The notes below the pieces were generated by a model. It searched no databases and was not told the origin of the DNA. It saw nothing but the letters and a program-made list of their open reading frames with translations. From Anabaena sphaerica FACHB-251 (GTDB lineage Bacteria; Cyanobacteriota; Cyanobacteriia; Cyanobacteriales; Nostocaceae): a stretch of 64,000 bases of DNA. A program made the position numbers and the translations under genes. Below, in pieces: positions 9,680-20,605 of this stretch (position 1 is the stretch's first letter; every line of letters begins with the position of its first letter). The DNA lies in contig NZ_JACJQU010000020.1 in the NCBI RefSeq assembly GCF_014696825.1, forward strand, positions 1 to 64,000. Direction: 5' to 3'.

Positions 9680-10591
9680 ATGAAAAACACTTTTGGGAAG
9701 ATTGTAATCGGTGCTTCAATGGCTATTAGTTTAGGTGCAGTTGCAGCTAACCCAGCACAAGCAGGAACCCTCACTGGTGCAACTATCGGTGGAACAGCCG
9801 CAAATGATTATTTAGTTTATGGATCGGATGGTACTAACACATTTGTTGTACCTAATACTCTGGGAAATGTTGCAGCATCTTTAACTGGTGATGCTGGAAG
9901 CCCTACTGGTAACATTGAGTTAAGAGGCAGCACTGAAGCGGCAAGTTTTAACGCTATCGAGTTCGGCAAAAACACAACATTGTCAGGACAAATCGGTGGT
10001 AAAGATATTACCTTGAGCAGTTTAACATTTGCAGACTGGTTTAGCACTGCACCAAATATCACAAGTACAGCCTATGGCGCAAATAACCTGGCTAATAGAT
10101 GGTTTAATGAATTTATCACCAGGGCTGGATATGGATTATCTGTTGGTACTACCCAAGCAGCAGGAATGTACCTTCAATTTCGGGGATTGGGAGGATTTGA
10201 ACGTACTAGCGACCCTAATATCTCCTACGTTAACCAAGATGACACGACTGGCTTGATTAAAATAGGTTTAGCAGGTCACTTTGATTTGAAAGCCGCTTAC
10301 TCTCAGTCTGGCTCACCATTTGCTCCATTTGCAAGCTTTCTACCTAATGGATTCCAAGCCAGTGAAGTTGTCAAATACACCTATAATGGAGTTACTGACT
10401 ATCTCTACGGTTTCACGGCTACCAATTCCGGTTTAAATTCTAACGATACTACTAACTCCCACAATGGTAATTACGAAGTTACCATTCAAGGTGATCATCA
10501 AACAGTCCCCGAACCTTCTGTAATGCTGGGTTTATTTGGTGTTGCTGGTATTGTAACTGCACAACGCAAGCTGAAAAAAGTTTCTGCGTAA
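9680..10591 (+). CDS. PEP-CTERM sorting-domain protein
   Basis: A 303-residue exported protein. An N-terminal signal peptide (MKNTFGKIVIGASMAISL, cleavage near ANPAQAG) precedes a Gly/Asn/Thr-rich body with no recognised catalytic motif. The C-terminus is a clear PEP-CTERM tag: VPEPSVMLGLFGVAG, a hydrophobic helix, then the basic end QRKLKK. Such proteins are processed by an exosortase and delivered to the outer envelope or matrix. No exosortase gene is in this window. Two hairpins follow the stop. The function of the body is unknown. Confidence 0.85.
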   Translation: MKNTFGKIVIGASMAISLGAVAANPAQAGTLTGATIGGTAANDYLVYGSDGTNTFVVPNTLGNVAASLTGDAGSPTGNIELRGSTEAASFNAIEFGKNTTLSGQIGGKDITLSSLTFADWFSTAPNITSTAYGANNLANRWFNEFITRAGYGLSVGTTQAAGMYLQFRGLGGFERTSDPNISYVNQDDTTGLIKIGLAGHFDLKAAYSQSGSPFAPFASFLPNGFQASEVVKYTYNGVTDYLYGFTATNSGLNSNDTTNSHNGNYEVTIQGDHQTVPEPSVMLGLFGVAGIVTAQRKLKKVSA

Positions 10592-10623
10592 GACTGAAAT
10601 TTCAATATTTTCAATGAAAAAAT

Positions 10624-10674
10624 AGTCGGTTAAAACCGACTTTAGCTATAAGACAGGGAATTAATTCCCTGTCT
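10624..10674 (+). terminator. Double hairpin after the PEP-CTERM gene
   Basis: First hairpin: AGTCGGTT/AACCGACT with an AA loop, followed by TTT. Second: a perfect 24-bp palindrome at 10651-10674 with arms AGACAGGGAATT and AATTCCCTGTCT. Both lie within 85 bp of the stop; the first looks like a terminator. Confidence 0.7.
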
Positions 10675-10766
10675 TACCTTGACGTTCTCAATTCCGTCAG
10701 CCAATTTCCCCAAAATATTTCTTAAAATAAAGAAGGGTATTTTTGTAAAATTACCTAACTTTAGCC

Positions 10767-12644
10767 GTGACACTATCTTCGTCAACACTACCACTAGTTA
10801 AAAATCCAGACAAACTAGAAACCCGTTTAACAGAAATTCCTGCTGAACCGGGGGTTTATTTAATGAGAGATGGGAGCGATCGCATTATCTATATAGGTAA
10901 ATCCCGCAAATTGCGATCGCGTGTCCGTTCCTATTTCCGTGATGACCGCAATAAAACGGAACGCATCAACACGATGGTTAAGTTGGTGACAGAGATTGAA
11001 TTTATCGTCACTGATACGGAAGCAGAAGCATTAGCACTAGAAGCAAATTTAATCAAACAGCATCAACCATATTTTAATGTCTTACTCAAGGATGATAAAA
11101 AATATCCCTATCTCTGCATTACTTGGTCAGAAGCATATCCGCGCATTTTTATTACCCGTAAACGTCAGTTAGGTAAAGAAAAAGATAAATTTTACGGACC
11201 CTATACAGATGCGGGTTTATTGCGGGAAATTCTGCACCTATGTAAACGCATATTTCCCCAGAGACAAAGACCACAACCTTTATTTAAAGACCGTCCTTGC
11301 TTAAATTATGACATTGGTCGCTGTCCGGGTGTATGTCAAAAATTGGTTTCTCCTGAAGAATACCGTCAAATTGTGCAGAAGGTAGCGATGGTATTTCAAG
11401 GAAGAACTCAGGAACTAATTGATATTTTGACAGCACAAATGCAAGCTGCGTCTGAAGAATTGAATTTTGAAACAGCAGCAAAAATCCGTGATCAAATTGT
11501 TGGATTAAAATCTTTAACTGCACAGCAAAAAGTATCTTTACCTGATGATACTGTATCACGAGATGCCATTGCTTTAGCCGCAGATGATCAACACGCCTAT
11601 ATTCAATTATTTCAAATTCGTGCAGGTCAGTTAGTAGGAAGATTGGCTTTTGTTGCTAATTCTCACGCTGAACCTGGAGCTATTCTACAACGAGTGTTAG
11701 AGGAACATTATCAAACTGCGGAAAGTGTAGAAATTCCCACAGAGATTTTAGTACAGCATGAGTTACCAGATGGAGAAATTTTAGCAGATATTTTGACACA
11801 ACACAAAGGTAGAAAAGTAACAATTATTGCGCCTCAACGCCAAACTAAGGCAGAATTAATAGAAATGGTGGAACGTAACGCCCAATTTGAGTTACAAAGA
11901 ATGCAAAAATTGGGTGCAAGTAATCAACTTTCTCTAGAAGATTTAGCTGCTATTCTCGATTTACCAGACTTACCGAACCGCATTGAAGGTTATGATATTT
12001 CTCACATTCAAGGTAGTAATGCGGTAGCTTCTCAGGTGGTATTTATTGATGGTTTACCAGCGAAACAATATTACCGTCACTACAAAATCAAAAATCCCCA
12101 TGTTACTATCGGACACTCTGATGATTTTGCCAGTTTAGCAGAAGTTATTCAAAGACGATTTAGAAAATATATTGAAGATCCAAAATTAGCAAGATTGGGA
12201 AATTCAGACTGGCCTGATTTAATTATGATTGATGGTGGTAAAGGTCAGTTATCTGCCGTTGTTAGTATTTTGCAAGAAATGAATTTGTTAGCAGACTTGC
12301 GGGTTGTAAGTTTAGCGAAAAAACGGGAAGAAATCTTTTTACCTGGAGAGTCTTTACCTTTAGAAACCAACGCAGAACAACCAGGAGTACAGTTATTGCG
12401 AAGGTTGCGGGATGAAGCACACAGGTTTGCTGTGAGTTTTCATCGTCAACAAAGAAGTGATAAATTAAAGCGATCGCGTTTAGATGAAATTCCCGGTTTA
12501 GGACACCATCGGCAAAAGTTACTATTAGCTCATTTTCGTTCAGTTGATTATATCCGTCAAGCTACACTACAACAATTAACTGAGGTTGCGGGAATTGGAC
12601 CTAGATTAGCACAAGAAATTTATGATTATTTCCATCCGGGTTGA
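10767..12644 (+). CDS. uvrC: Excinuclease ABC subunit C
   Basis: UvrC makes both incisions around a bulky DNA lesion after UvrAB loads it. The GIY-YIG nuclease occupies residues ~20-100 (GVYLMRDG, then [18 protein letters not shown]). The UvrB-binding UVR motif is near 212-245. The RNase H-like 5' nuclease carries [14 protein letters not shown] and [10 protein letters not shown], and a helix-hairpin-helix pair closes the protein ([12 protein letters not shown] and [16 protein letters not shown]). 625 residues is the usual length. The start is a GTG. A decayed second copy of the last ~120 bp lies 170 bp downstream. Confidence 0.97.
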   Translation: MTLSSSTLPLVKNPDKLETRLTEIPAEPGVYLMRDGSDRIIYIGKSRKLRSRVRSYFRDDRNKTERINTMVKLVTEIEFIVTDTEAEALALEANLIKQHQPYFNVLLKDDKKYPYLCITWSEAYPRIFITRKRQLGKEKDKFYGPYTDAGLLREILHLCKRIFPQRQRPQPLFKDRPCLNYDIGRCPGVCQKLVSPEEYRQIVQKVAMVFQGRTQELIDILTAQMQAASEELNFETAAKIRDQIVGLKSLTAQQKVSLPDDTVSRDAIALAADDQHAYIQLFQIRAGQLVGRLAFVANSHAEPGAILQRVLEEHYQTAESVEIPTEILVQHELPDGEILADILTQHKGRKVTIIAPQRQTKAELIEMVERNAQFELQRMQKLGASNQLSLEDLAAILDLPDLPNRIEGYDISHIQGSNAVASQVVFIDGLPAKQYYRHYKIKNPHVTIGHSDDFASLAEVIQRRFRKYIEDPKLARLGNSDWPDLIMIDGGKGQLSAVVSILQEMNLLADLRVVSLAKKREEIFLPGESLPLETNAEQPGVQLLRRLRDEAHRFAVSFHRQQRSDKLKRSRLDEIPGLGHHRQKLLLAHFRSVDYIRQATLQQLTEVAGIGPRLAQEIYDYFHPG

Positions 12645-12660
12645 GGAATATGGTTTTATA

Positions 12661-12810
12661 TAAGTAAGTCGGCGGGAAAAAACCGTAGACGCGTAGCGGC
12701 TTCTCGAAGAGTAGTATGTAACAAAAAGTAAATTCACCAAAACCCTCTTCCCCGTTCCCCGTTCCCTGTTCCCTTGTCATAACGACAATTTTTAACGCCC
12801 ACTTACTTAC
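12661..12810. mobile_element. MITE-like inverted-repeat element
   Basis: The left end TAAGTAAGTCGGCGGGAAAA and the right end (reverse complement TAAGTAAGTGGGCGTTAAAA) match at all but three positions. Between them, about 110 bp includes the CGTAGACGCGTAGCGGCTTC motif common in Nostoc intergenic repeats and a CCCCGTT/CCCTGTT heptamer run. There is no transposase gene, so it is non-autonomous if mobile. Confidence 0.65.
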
Positions 12811-12945
12811 ACTTTATAGCTTATTTTCGTTCAGTTGATTATAAGCTGTTGTGCAGCTAGACCACAATAATTAACTGAAGTTACGGGAATTTGTTCACGG
12901 TTAGCGCAGGAGATTTATAATTATTTTTATCCTGATTTAAATGAT
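12811..12945 (+). pseudogene. Decayed duplicate of the uvrC 3' end
   Basis: The segment reads like the last ~120 bp of uvrC: TTATTTTCGTTCAGTTGATT, AATTAACTGA-GTTACGGGAATT, TTAGCGCAGGAGATTTATAATT. It keeps the order and spacing of uvrC 12525-12644, with roughly three quarters of bases shared by eye. The frame is broken. It follows directly after the inverted-repeat element at 12661-12810. It is a non-coding remnant of a segmental duplication. Confidence 0.8.
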
Positions 12946-13550
12946 AAGAAATAATGGGCAATTAATAATCACGAATGTCTATTACTAATTACCCATTTCT
13001 CATTACCCATTACTAATCACTAGATTAGCAAAGGTAGCTGAGGGCTGTAATATCTCATATTGGAAGTTTTGCTTAAATTATGTGCAAGTATGTGCAAGAA
13101 ATCAGGAATCATGAGTCAGGGTGTCTCATCTCACAATGAAAAATCCACAGCAGTGCTGTATCAATTCTATCTTTATGAGATAATGAACCTCAAAGAAACA
13201 TTAATAAAATATAAAAAAATTGTTTTTGTGACTTAAACTACAGTTTTTCTCCGTTTGTAACGATTGAATACAAATATAACTTATTTTTAAAGATGAGGAT
13301 AAACAGGCTTATCTCAAAGATTACACTACAGGGATCACCACGAATAGAGACAAAAGTCACAGCTAAAGTAAATTTATATATCTAAAGCGTGACGACTAAA
13401 AATATTAACACTAAGATAATGAGTGAGAATTACAAACTTTTTTTCATTCTTAAACTTTGTTAAAAAAAATAGCCCATCATCAGGCTAAAAATATTGACAG
13501 GCTAGAGTTACACAGTTTTCCAAAAAATTATTTAATCCAGGGATTTTAAA
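12946..13550. other. Intergenic region without recognised gene
   Basis: AT-rich, with short AATTACCCATT repeats around 12985-13018 and no reading frame of note. The last 150 bp presumably hold the promoter of the small zinc-ribbon gene at 13551. I see no further structured element. Confidence 0.5.
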
Positions 13551-13730
13551 ATGCAAGTCTTACAAAAAATTCACTGCCCAAATTGCGGCAGTGCAGCTGA
13601 ACGTCACTACATTGCTGATAGTCAAGTTACAAGAACACAATGCCCTACTTGTGATTATCTGATGATTACCTGTACTCGCACTGGTAAAGTAATTGAGGCT
13701 TATGCACCAGGCATTTATGCTAGAAAGTAG
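13551..13730 (+). CDS. Small zinc-ribbon protein
   Basis: A 59-residue protein starting MQVLQKIHCPNCGSAAERHY. Two CxxC pairs (CPNC at 9-12 and CPTC at 31-34) form a classic zinc ribbon, followed by DYLMITCTRTGKVIEAY. Close relatives in cyanobacteria have often been labelled as a PriA fragment because of this ribbon, but the protein is far too short to be a helicase. The AATCCAGGG upstream may act as the ribosome site. It is convergent with rlmN. The function is unknown; nucleic-acid or protein binding is inference. Confidence 0.8.
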   Translation: MQVLQKIHCPNCGSAAERHYIADSQVTRTQCPTCDYLMITCTRTGKVIEAYAPGIYARK

Positions 13731-13775
13731 ATGACAGGTGACAGGTAACAGGTAAAAGTTTTTACGAATCACGAA

Positions 13776-14846
13776 TTACCTTTTACTTGTTCGGAGTTGT
13801 CCACAAGCAGCATCAGCTTCTAAACCGCGAGAATACCTGACGCTAACAGCAATGTTTTGTTGTTGAAGAACATTAACGAAGGCTTGTATTCTATCGCGGT
13901 TTGGTCTTTTATAATCTACTTCCTCGATGGGGTTGTAAGGAATTAAATTGACATGACTTTGAAAACCGCGCAGACGTTTTGATAGTTCCAAAGCGTGTTC
14001 TGGTAAGTCGTTGACTCCAGCGAGGAGGATGTATTCAAAAGTAACCCTGCGCCCTGTTATTTCTACATATTCTCGACATTCTGCGAGTAAATCTTCTATG
14101 GGGTAGGGTTTAGCACTGGGGATGAGTTGTTCTCTTAATGCTTGGTTTGGTGCGTGGAGACTGACAGCAAGAGTAATTTGTAAATGGTGTTCGGCTAGTT
14201 GACGAATGCGATCGCGGATGCCTACAGTAGAAACAGTGAGAGATCGCGCTCCTATTCCCACATCTTGATTTAAAGATTTTAGTGCCAAAAGTACATTTTC
14301 CGTATTCAACAACGGTTCACCCAAACCCATAAACACCACATTACTAACCCGTTGTTGAAAATCTTCCTGTACAGTCAAAACCTGATCTACAATTTCTGCA
14401 CGGCTGAGATTACGTTTATATCCTCCCTTACCTGTCGCACAGAAATCACAAGCCATCGGACAACCGACTTGAGTAGAAACACAGACAGTTAAACGCTTAT
14501 CACTGGGAATACCGACAGTTTCAATAATTTCCCCATCTGCTAATTTGAGCAGATATTTTACAGTGTCATCAGGGGCAACAGCACGGTAATGTAGAGATGA
14601 ACGACCTATAGGAATATCTGTAACGTTTTCTCGCCAATTTTTCGGAAATACAGAAATATCAGAGAGCGATCGCACTCCCTTATCATATATCCAATTATGT
14701 AGCTGCTTCCCCCGATATCCAGGTTGTCCCTGCTGTTGTACCCAAGCAGTTAACTCAGCTACCGAAGCACCAAGAAGAGGGGGAACAAGTTGAGAATTTG
14801 CAGAGTTTGGTGAATCTACCGGAGATACAAGGGGTGTAGCAGACAT
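13776..14846 (-). CDS. rlmN: 23S rRNA (adenine2503-C2)-methyltransferase
   Basis: A radical SAM enzyme that methylates A2503 of 23S rRNA and A37 of some tRNAs. The cluster cysteines are in [15 protein letters not shown] (Cys129, 133, 136). The two methyl-transfer cysteines are Cys122 (LTVCVSTQ) and Cys350 (ADAACGQLR). GLGEPLLN and SLHAPN are further family signatures. 356 residues is normal. Divergence from the cobM family of methylases is clear. The gene is monocistronic, ending close to the convergent zinc-ribbon gene. Confidence 0.96.
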   Translation of the reverse strand: MSATPLVSPVDSPNSANSQLVPPLLGASVAELTAWVQQQGQPGYRGKQLHNWIYDKGVRSLSDISVFPKNWRENVTDIPIGRSSLHYRAVAPDDTVKYLLKLADGEIIETVGIPSDKRLTVCVSTQVGCPMACDFCATGKGGYKRNLSRAEIVDQVLTVQEDFQQRVSNVVFMGLGEPLLNTENVLLALKSLNQDVGIGARSLTVSTVGIRDRIRQLAEHHLQITLAVSLHAPNQALREQLIPSAKPYPIEDLLAECREYVEITGRRVTFEYILLAGVNDLPEHALELSKRLRGFQSHVNLIPYNPIEEVDYKRPNRDRIQAFVNVLQQQNIAVSVRYSRGLEADAACGQLRTSKR

Positions 14847-14893
14847 AAAAAAACCATTAGTTGATCCTGGATCTCTATCCTACACCTGCGATC

Positions 14894-17800
14894 TCAACTT
14901 GTGTAGGCTTTCTGACTCAAATTAATAGGAATTTCAATGATAAATTCTGTTCCCATTCCCGGTTCAGATATACACTCGATTTTACCACCATGCTTGTCTA
15001 CTACAATTTGATAACTAATAGATAATCCTAAACCTGTGCCTTCACCAACGGGTTTAGTTGTAAAAAAAGGATCAAAAATCCTTTGTTTAATCTCTGAACT
15101 CATCCCCATACCATTATCTTTAATCGAAACACTTACCCAATCATCATTGATAATAGCTGTGCAAATTTTAATTTGACTAAAATAACCTTCTCTTTCTGCT
15201 AGGGCTAAATTCTGCTCATGTTCATGTAAAGCATCAATCGCATTACTGAGAATATTCATAAACACCTGATTTAGTTGAGAAACATAACAGCTAACTAAAG
15301 GCAATTCAGCATAATCTTTAATAAGTATATTTTGTGAATATCCTAACTTTTCTTTAAACCGAGGCTGTAAAAGCATTAATGTACTTTCAATACCCTCATG
15401 GATATCTACAGGCTTCATTTCAGATTCATCAAGACGGGAAAAATTACGTAAACCCAGTACAAGCTTACGAATACGATCTGCACCTACAGACATTGAATTT
15501 AATATTTTTGGTAAGTCTTCGATGATAAAATATAAATCTATATCTGCAATCTTTTTCTGAATTAAAGATGTAGCCTGGGGATACTCCTGGTGATAAACAT
15601 TGATCAAATTTATCAAGGCTTCAATATAGTTCTGAGCATGATAAACATTAGCATAGATAAAATTTACAGGATTATTAATTTCATGGGCAATACCAGCAAC
15701 TAATTGTCCTAAACTAGACATTTTTTCTGTTTGAATCAGTTGCAGTTGTGTAAATTGTAATTCCCGGAGGGTTTTTTCTAGGTGCAAATTTTTTTCATTT
15801 AATTCCTGGGTTCTATCAGCAACTTTTTCTTCTAATTTACCATAAAGTTGGGCGTTTTCTAAAGAAATAGCTGCTTGGGAAGATAATAGTTTTAATATTT
15901 TCAATCTTTCAGGGGTAAACGCTCCCACAGTTAAATCATTTTCTAAATAAATAATGCCTATTAGTTGACCATGATTTAAAATAGGATTACAAAGTATAGA
16001 TTTGGGTTGGCATTTAATAATATAGGGATCGATAGCAAATATTTTTTCAGCAGTAGCATCGTTAATCAGTAGATTCTTTTGGGTATTAAAGACATAGTTA
16101 ATAACGCTTAATGGTAGGTCTTGACTATCATTAATTAGTGTAAATTCCAACCCGCTTTTCTGCTCTTCTAAACATTGTGCTACAATAATTAATTTACCCT
16201 CTTGCTGTAGAATCAAAACAGCCTTCTTTGCACCTATATTTTCTACAATTACGTCCAGTAAAGTATGTAGTAATTTTTCTATTTTAATTTCCGAAGAAAT
16301 TGCTAGAGATGCTTTAGTAACAGTTTCTAAATCTAACATAGCTGATACACCGTTATTGCTAGAATCCGATATAATCTTACTAATCAGAGCAGGTGCTTCA
16401 CTTTCTATCGCTTTTTGCTTGAGAATAGGAGCAAGTAACTGAGGATAGCATTTTTCTAAATCTTCAACTTTAGCTTTAGCACCCCAATTTACATAACAGT
16501 AATAAGCATCTATTAAATAAGTTTGGGCAATTTTAGCTTTACCACAGTCTAGATAAAATTGAGCAGCTAATTCATTAGTAAGTGCTTCTTCTTGGATATA
16601 TTTATTTTCTTTGGCTCCAGCAATTGCTTGGTCATAAAGTTCCAGTGCTTGCCAATTATGCCCCAAGACTCTTGCTTTCTCCGCTTCTACTAAATCATAC
16701 TTATGCTGAAAATTTTGTGGTGCATAAATAGCCCAGTTTTTCATCTGTACTTGATTGGCTAAAACCGTCTCTAAATATTGTTTTTGTGTATCTATAGATT
16801 GATGAGGATATTCAGCTAAAACCGATAGTGAATAATAAAAATTATATTGGCTAACAGTTACTTGACCGACCACAAAATCTAAATATTTCGCACCCTCAAT
16901 TGAGCTATTAAGGGCTAGGTTTCTTTGGTTGAAAAAATAATAAAATATAGTTTTTGTTAAATATAGCGAAAATAAAGTTGTAGAACTTTTTGTGGCAATT
17001 AAACTGGGCAATTCTAGATATTCATTAAAGCAAGAACCACTAAATTCTTGACGACCATCATGACATTGCAGAAAATTATTAACTAGCTGTTGCCAGACCT
17101 TATGAAGAATCATAGTACCTTGCTGGTTTAAATTTTCCATGAGAATTATGTAAGATTCTAGTTGCTCATATATATAACCTAAACTTTCTCCACTCAGCAT
17201 GAGATTTATAGTATAAATTGCAGAAGAATAACCGACATTTTCTAAATCTCCTACTGCCATCCCAAATCCCATCCCATTTAGTAAACTATCTATTGTTGCC
17301 CGAACATGATTTTTCCAGAAATTAATATTAGCATTCCACATCAATAATACTTTACATTTGATTGCTTTATCATCAAATTTATCTAATAAACTCAAAGCCA
17401 ATTCACCATAGCGATATCCAGTATCAATATCTAAGAAAAACCCACACAATAATACACCATAATTAACATACCCATGAGCAGAACTTGAACAATTACCATA
17501 TTTAACCGACAAATGGATCATTGTAAAAATAATGGCTGTAAATAATGCCGGGTCAACAAAATAACTAGCAGCAATCATGTTAGCTAATATCCGCATTACT
17601 GCAATTTTATCTGGAGCAGTCATGATCGGTAAATTTATTAAATCATCAACATTCAAGTTGACTGGTGGTTCTTTTTCTAAGTTAACTCCCAATATCTTAA
17701 TGATAGTTAAACCTGTTTCAATGGCTAGTTGAATTTGCACTTGAGCCATATATATTTGCATTTGTGCTTCATAAACTTTCACTTGATCGAGTAGACTAGT

Positions 17801-20311
17801 TGCATTTTCTTTAACTATTTTTATATAAGTTTCTGCTTGCTCAAAGTTGATGTTTAAAAATTCTGCTTCGACAGCTTCAACATAAAGATTCAAAGTCAAA
17901 TCATACCGATATTGCCAACTATCTGCTGCCAACAGTTCTAAGCCCACTTTTAAATATCTCACAGCAGCTTCATAAGCTGTAGCTAATTTAGCTTTCTGAC
18001 CTGCAATTAAATTGAGTTGAGCTAGTTCATATTTTTCTGACTGACTAGTAACTAAGTCAACACCAATGTTAATCTGGTTGACTATCTCAAATATTTTTTC
18101 TTCTAATTCCAGAGAATTAGTATTTTTGAGAATTAATTGACCAATTTTTAAGTGTGTTGCTTGTTTCTCATGATCAGGAATCAAGAAATAAGCAGCTTGT
18201 TGCACTTGGTCATGGAGAAAATTATATTTAACTGTCAGCTTTTCAAAATTATTCACTTCTAAATCATAGGTAGATAAAGAAATGCTATCTGCATAAAATT
18301 TATAACCTTCATCTTGTGGTAAAATCAGCCCTTGTTTCAGCACATTCCATAAATTCGATGCTATTTCTAATTGGGATTTTTCACAGACGATAGATAAAGT
18401 ATATAAATCAAATTGATTACCTACACAAGCTGCTATTTTTAATATGTTTTGTGTATCACTTGGTAATTTTTTTATTTGCGCTCCTAAAAACTGCACAATA
18501 TCATCATTCTGATATATAGCCTTAGCTGCATAAATATCACACTGCCAATAACCAAGTTTAAAATTAAAACTAATAAACCCATCTTCATACATGGATTTCA
18601 TTAATTGATTAGTAAAAAATGGGTTTCCTTTGGTTTTTGTTAACAATAATTCAGTTAAAGATATGGCTTGAGATTCTGGACAACATAAAGTATCTGCTAT
18701 CAGCCTATTTAAGTTTGATTTATCTAAGGGTTGCAGGTTGATTTGATTGATGATCACATCGGCTTTACGAATATTATCTAAGGTGATCATCAAAGGATGT
18801 CCAGCATAAACTTCATTATCTCGATATGCACCAATCAACAACAGATATTGAGTATCTATGCCGCTGATTAATAATTGTATTAACTTCAAAGAAGCTGCAT
18901 CAGCCCATTGTAAATCATCTAAGAAAATTACCAATGGATGTTCTTTGGTGGCAAATATTTGAATAAATTTACCAAATAGTAAATTGAAGCGATTTTGAGC
19001 AGCACTGCCTGTAAGTTCTGGAACTGAAGGTTGCTTACCAATAATATTTTCTAATTCAGGAATGACATCAATGATGACTTGTCCTTTGTCTGCTAGTGCT
19101 GATAAAATCTTACTTTTCCATTCTTGTAACTGGTCTGTACTTTCGGTTAAAAGTTGCTGTAATAAACTATGCAATGCTTTTAATAAAGCCGAAAAAGGAA
19201 TATTGCGTTGAAATTGGTCATATTTGCCAGAAATAAAATAACCTTTTTGGCGGATAATAGGTTTATGTATTTCATTAATGACAGCAGTTTTACCAATTCC
19301 CGAAAGCCCAGCTACTAACATTAATTCTTTATTGCCATTGCTGATTCTATCAAAAGCATTTAATAAAGTTAACGCCTCAATTTCTCTACCATAAATTTTG
19401 TCAGAAATTAGAAATCTGTCGGCTATATCTCCCTGTCCTAAGTCAAAATTGCAAATCTCTACCTGACTTAATAACATCTGTTGACATATTTCTAAATCAT
19501 GTCTAATTCCCCTGGCTGTTTGATATCTTTCCTCCGGGGTTTTTGCTATTAACTTCATAATCATATCTGCAACAATCTCAGGAATCAGGGGATTAAGTTC
19601 CCTGGGATTATCAGGTGTTTTCGCCAGATGGCAATGCACCAACTCTAAAGGATTATTGCTAATAAAAGGTAATTGTCCTGTGAGTAATTCATAAAATGTC
19701 ACACCCAAAGAATAAAAGTCAGTCCGGTAGTCTATACCGCGATTCATTCTTCCCGTTTGTTCTGGTGACATATAGGGAAGTGTCCCTTCTAATACATTAG
19801 GGTTTTTGATTTCGGCGACTTCTTTAGGTAAAAGACAAGAAATACTAAAATCTATCAGCTTAATGTTCTTAGTTTCGGGATTAATAATAATATTTTTGGG
19901 CTTGATATCTTTATGAATAATTTTATGGCGATACAAAAACTCTAGCGCCTTAACAATAGGAATAGCGATAGTAAAAAACAAATCTAAGTCCAATGGTTGT
20001 GACTTAGCATATTGATGTAGAGATATTCCGCCAATATCCTCTAAAATTAGGGCATAACTATTACCATATAGTTCTAAACTATAGCAGGTTATAATATTGG
20101 GATGTGCTATTTGTTGGGTAATGGTGAACTGATGTTTTAAGGATATCAATTCGCGCAATTGGGGATATTGTGCGTTTAAGGTTTTGATGATGACGGGAGT
20201 CTGAGTCTTCTTTTCCTCACCACGGTATACAGTAGTTCTAGTGCTAACATGAATGACTTCAGTTATTCGATAACCAGGAATTAAGATCCCAGAAATGTTA
20301 CTCTTGCTCAT
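14894..20311 (-). CDS. Multidomain Ser/Thr kinase - AAA ATPase - GAF - histidine kinase
   Basis: About 1805 residues from MSKSNISGILIPGYRITEVI; a longer frame to 20428 only adds repeat-derived sequence. Order: a Ser/Thr protein kinase (HKDIKPKNIIINPE and LIDFSIS, residues ~10-270); an ATPase with Walker A GLSGIGKTAVI and Walker B VIFLDDLQWAD (~320-610); a long helical TPR-like region; a GAF domain (~1290-1460); then a HisKA domain with LVAGIAHEINNPVNFI and a HATPase with NILSNAIDAL, DNGMGM and GEGTGLGLSI. No receiver domain follows. This matches the large cyanobacterial two-kinase signalling proteins. The signal is unknown. Confidence 0.93.
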   Translation of the reverse strand: MSKSNISGILIPGYRITEVIHVSTRTTVYRGEEKKTQTPVIIKTLNAQYPQLRELISLKHQFTITQQIAHPNIITCYSLELYGNSYALILEDIGGISLHQYAKSQPLDLDLFFTIAIPIVKALEFLYRHKIIHKDIKPKNIIINPETKNIKLIDFSISCLLPKEVAEIKNPNVLEGTLPYMSPEQTGRMNRGIDYRTDFYSLGVTFYELLTGQLPFISNNPLELVHCHLAKTPDNPRELNPLIPEIVADMIMKLIAKTPEERYQTARGIRHDLEICQQMLLSQVEICNFDLGQGDIADRFLISDKIYGREIEALTLLNAFDRISNGNKELMLVAGLSGIGKTAVINEIHKPIIRQKGYFISGKYDQFQRNIPFSALLKALHSLLQQLLTESTDQLQEWKSKILSALADKGQVIIDVIPELENIIGKQPSVPELTGSAAQNRFNLLFGKFIQIFATKEHPLVIFLDDLQWADAASLKLIQLLISGIDTQYLLLIGAYRDNEVYAGHPLMITLDNIRKADVIINQINLQPLDKSNLNRLIADTLCCPESQAISLTELLLTKTKGNPFFTNQLMKSMYEDGFISFNFKLGYWQCDIYAAKAIYQNDDIVQFLGAQIKKLPSDTQNILKIAACVGNQFDLYTLSIVCEKSQLEIASNLWNVLKQGLILPQDEGYKFYADSISLSTYDLEVNNFEKLTVKYNFLHDQVQQAAYFLIPDHEKQATHLKIGQLILKNTNSLELEEKIFEIVNQINIGVDLVTSQSEKYELAQLNLIAGQKAKLATAYEAAVRYLKVGLELLAADSWQYRYDLTLNLYVEAVEAEFLNINFEQAETYIKIVKENATSLLDQVKVYEAQMQIYMAQVQIQLAIETGLTIIKILGVNLEKEPPVNLNVDDLINLPIMTAPDKIAVMRILANMIAASYFVDPALFTAIIFTMIHLSVKYGNCSSSAHGYVNYGVLLCGFFLDIDTGYRYGELALSLLDKFDDKAIKCKVLLMWNANINFWKNHVRATIDSLLNGMGFGMAVGDLENVGYSSAIYTINLMLSGESLGYIYEQLESYIILMENLNQQGTMILHKVWQQLVNNFLQCHDGRQEFSGSCFNEYLELPSLIATKSSTTLFSLYLTKTIFYYFFNQRNLALNSSIEGAKYLDFVVGQVTVSQYNFYYSLSVLAEYPHQSIDTQKQYLETVLANQVQMKNWAIYAPQNFQHKYDLVEAEKARVLGHNWQALELYDQAIAGAKENKYIQEEALTNELAAQFYLDCGKAKIAQTYLIDAYYCYVNWGAKAKVEDLEKCYPQLLAPILKQKAIESEAPALISKIISDSSNNGVSAMLDLETVTKASLAISSEIKIEKLLHTLLDVIVENIGAKKAVLILQQEGKLIIVAQCLEEQKSGLEFTLINDSQDLPLSVINYVFNTQKNLLINDATAEKIFAIDPYIIKCQPKSILCNPILNHGQLIGIIYLENDLTVGAFTPERLKILKLLSSQAAISLENAQLYGKLEEKVADRTQELNEKNLHLEKTLRELQFTQLQLIQTEKMSSLGQLVAGIAHEINNPVNFIYANVYHAQNYIEALINLINVYHQEYPQATSLIQKKIADIDLYFIIEDLPKILNSMSVGADRIRKLVLGLRNFSRLDESEMKPVDIHEGIESTLMLLQPRFKEKLGYSQNILIKDYAELPLVSCYVSQLNQVFMNILSNAIDALHEHEQNLALAEREGYFSQIKICTAIINDDWVSVSIKDNGMGMSSEIKQRIFDPFFTTKPVGEGTGLGLSISYQIVVDKHGGKIECISEPGMGTEFIIEIPINLSQKAYTS

Positions 20312-20605
20312 AAGGTTGGAAACTGGGAATTGGGGATTGGGAATACATTGGTTTCTTTGTGATGTTGCTCTAGCGCAAAATGCAACCGTTGGATTTTCAC
20401 ATCTTGCACCACATTGAAAATAGTGCAAGATGTTAGAAAAGTGCTTTTACTTAAAAACCTGAAGAGGATGTTTTAAAAGTCCTCTTGTGAGTAGAAAACC
20501 GTTCTATATCCCCCTCCTCTTTCAAAAGGGGAGCCAGTTCGTTGGGCAGCTTCGCCGACTTGTAATAAGTGCCTAAAATCACAGCAACCCACTTCTGAAA
20601 CAACC

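Noticed and set aside
20312-20428. N-terminal extension of the giant kinase
   Set aside because: The 39 residues are translated from a CCCCAAT-type repeat and low-complexity DNA; the conserved protein begins at 20311.
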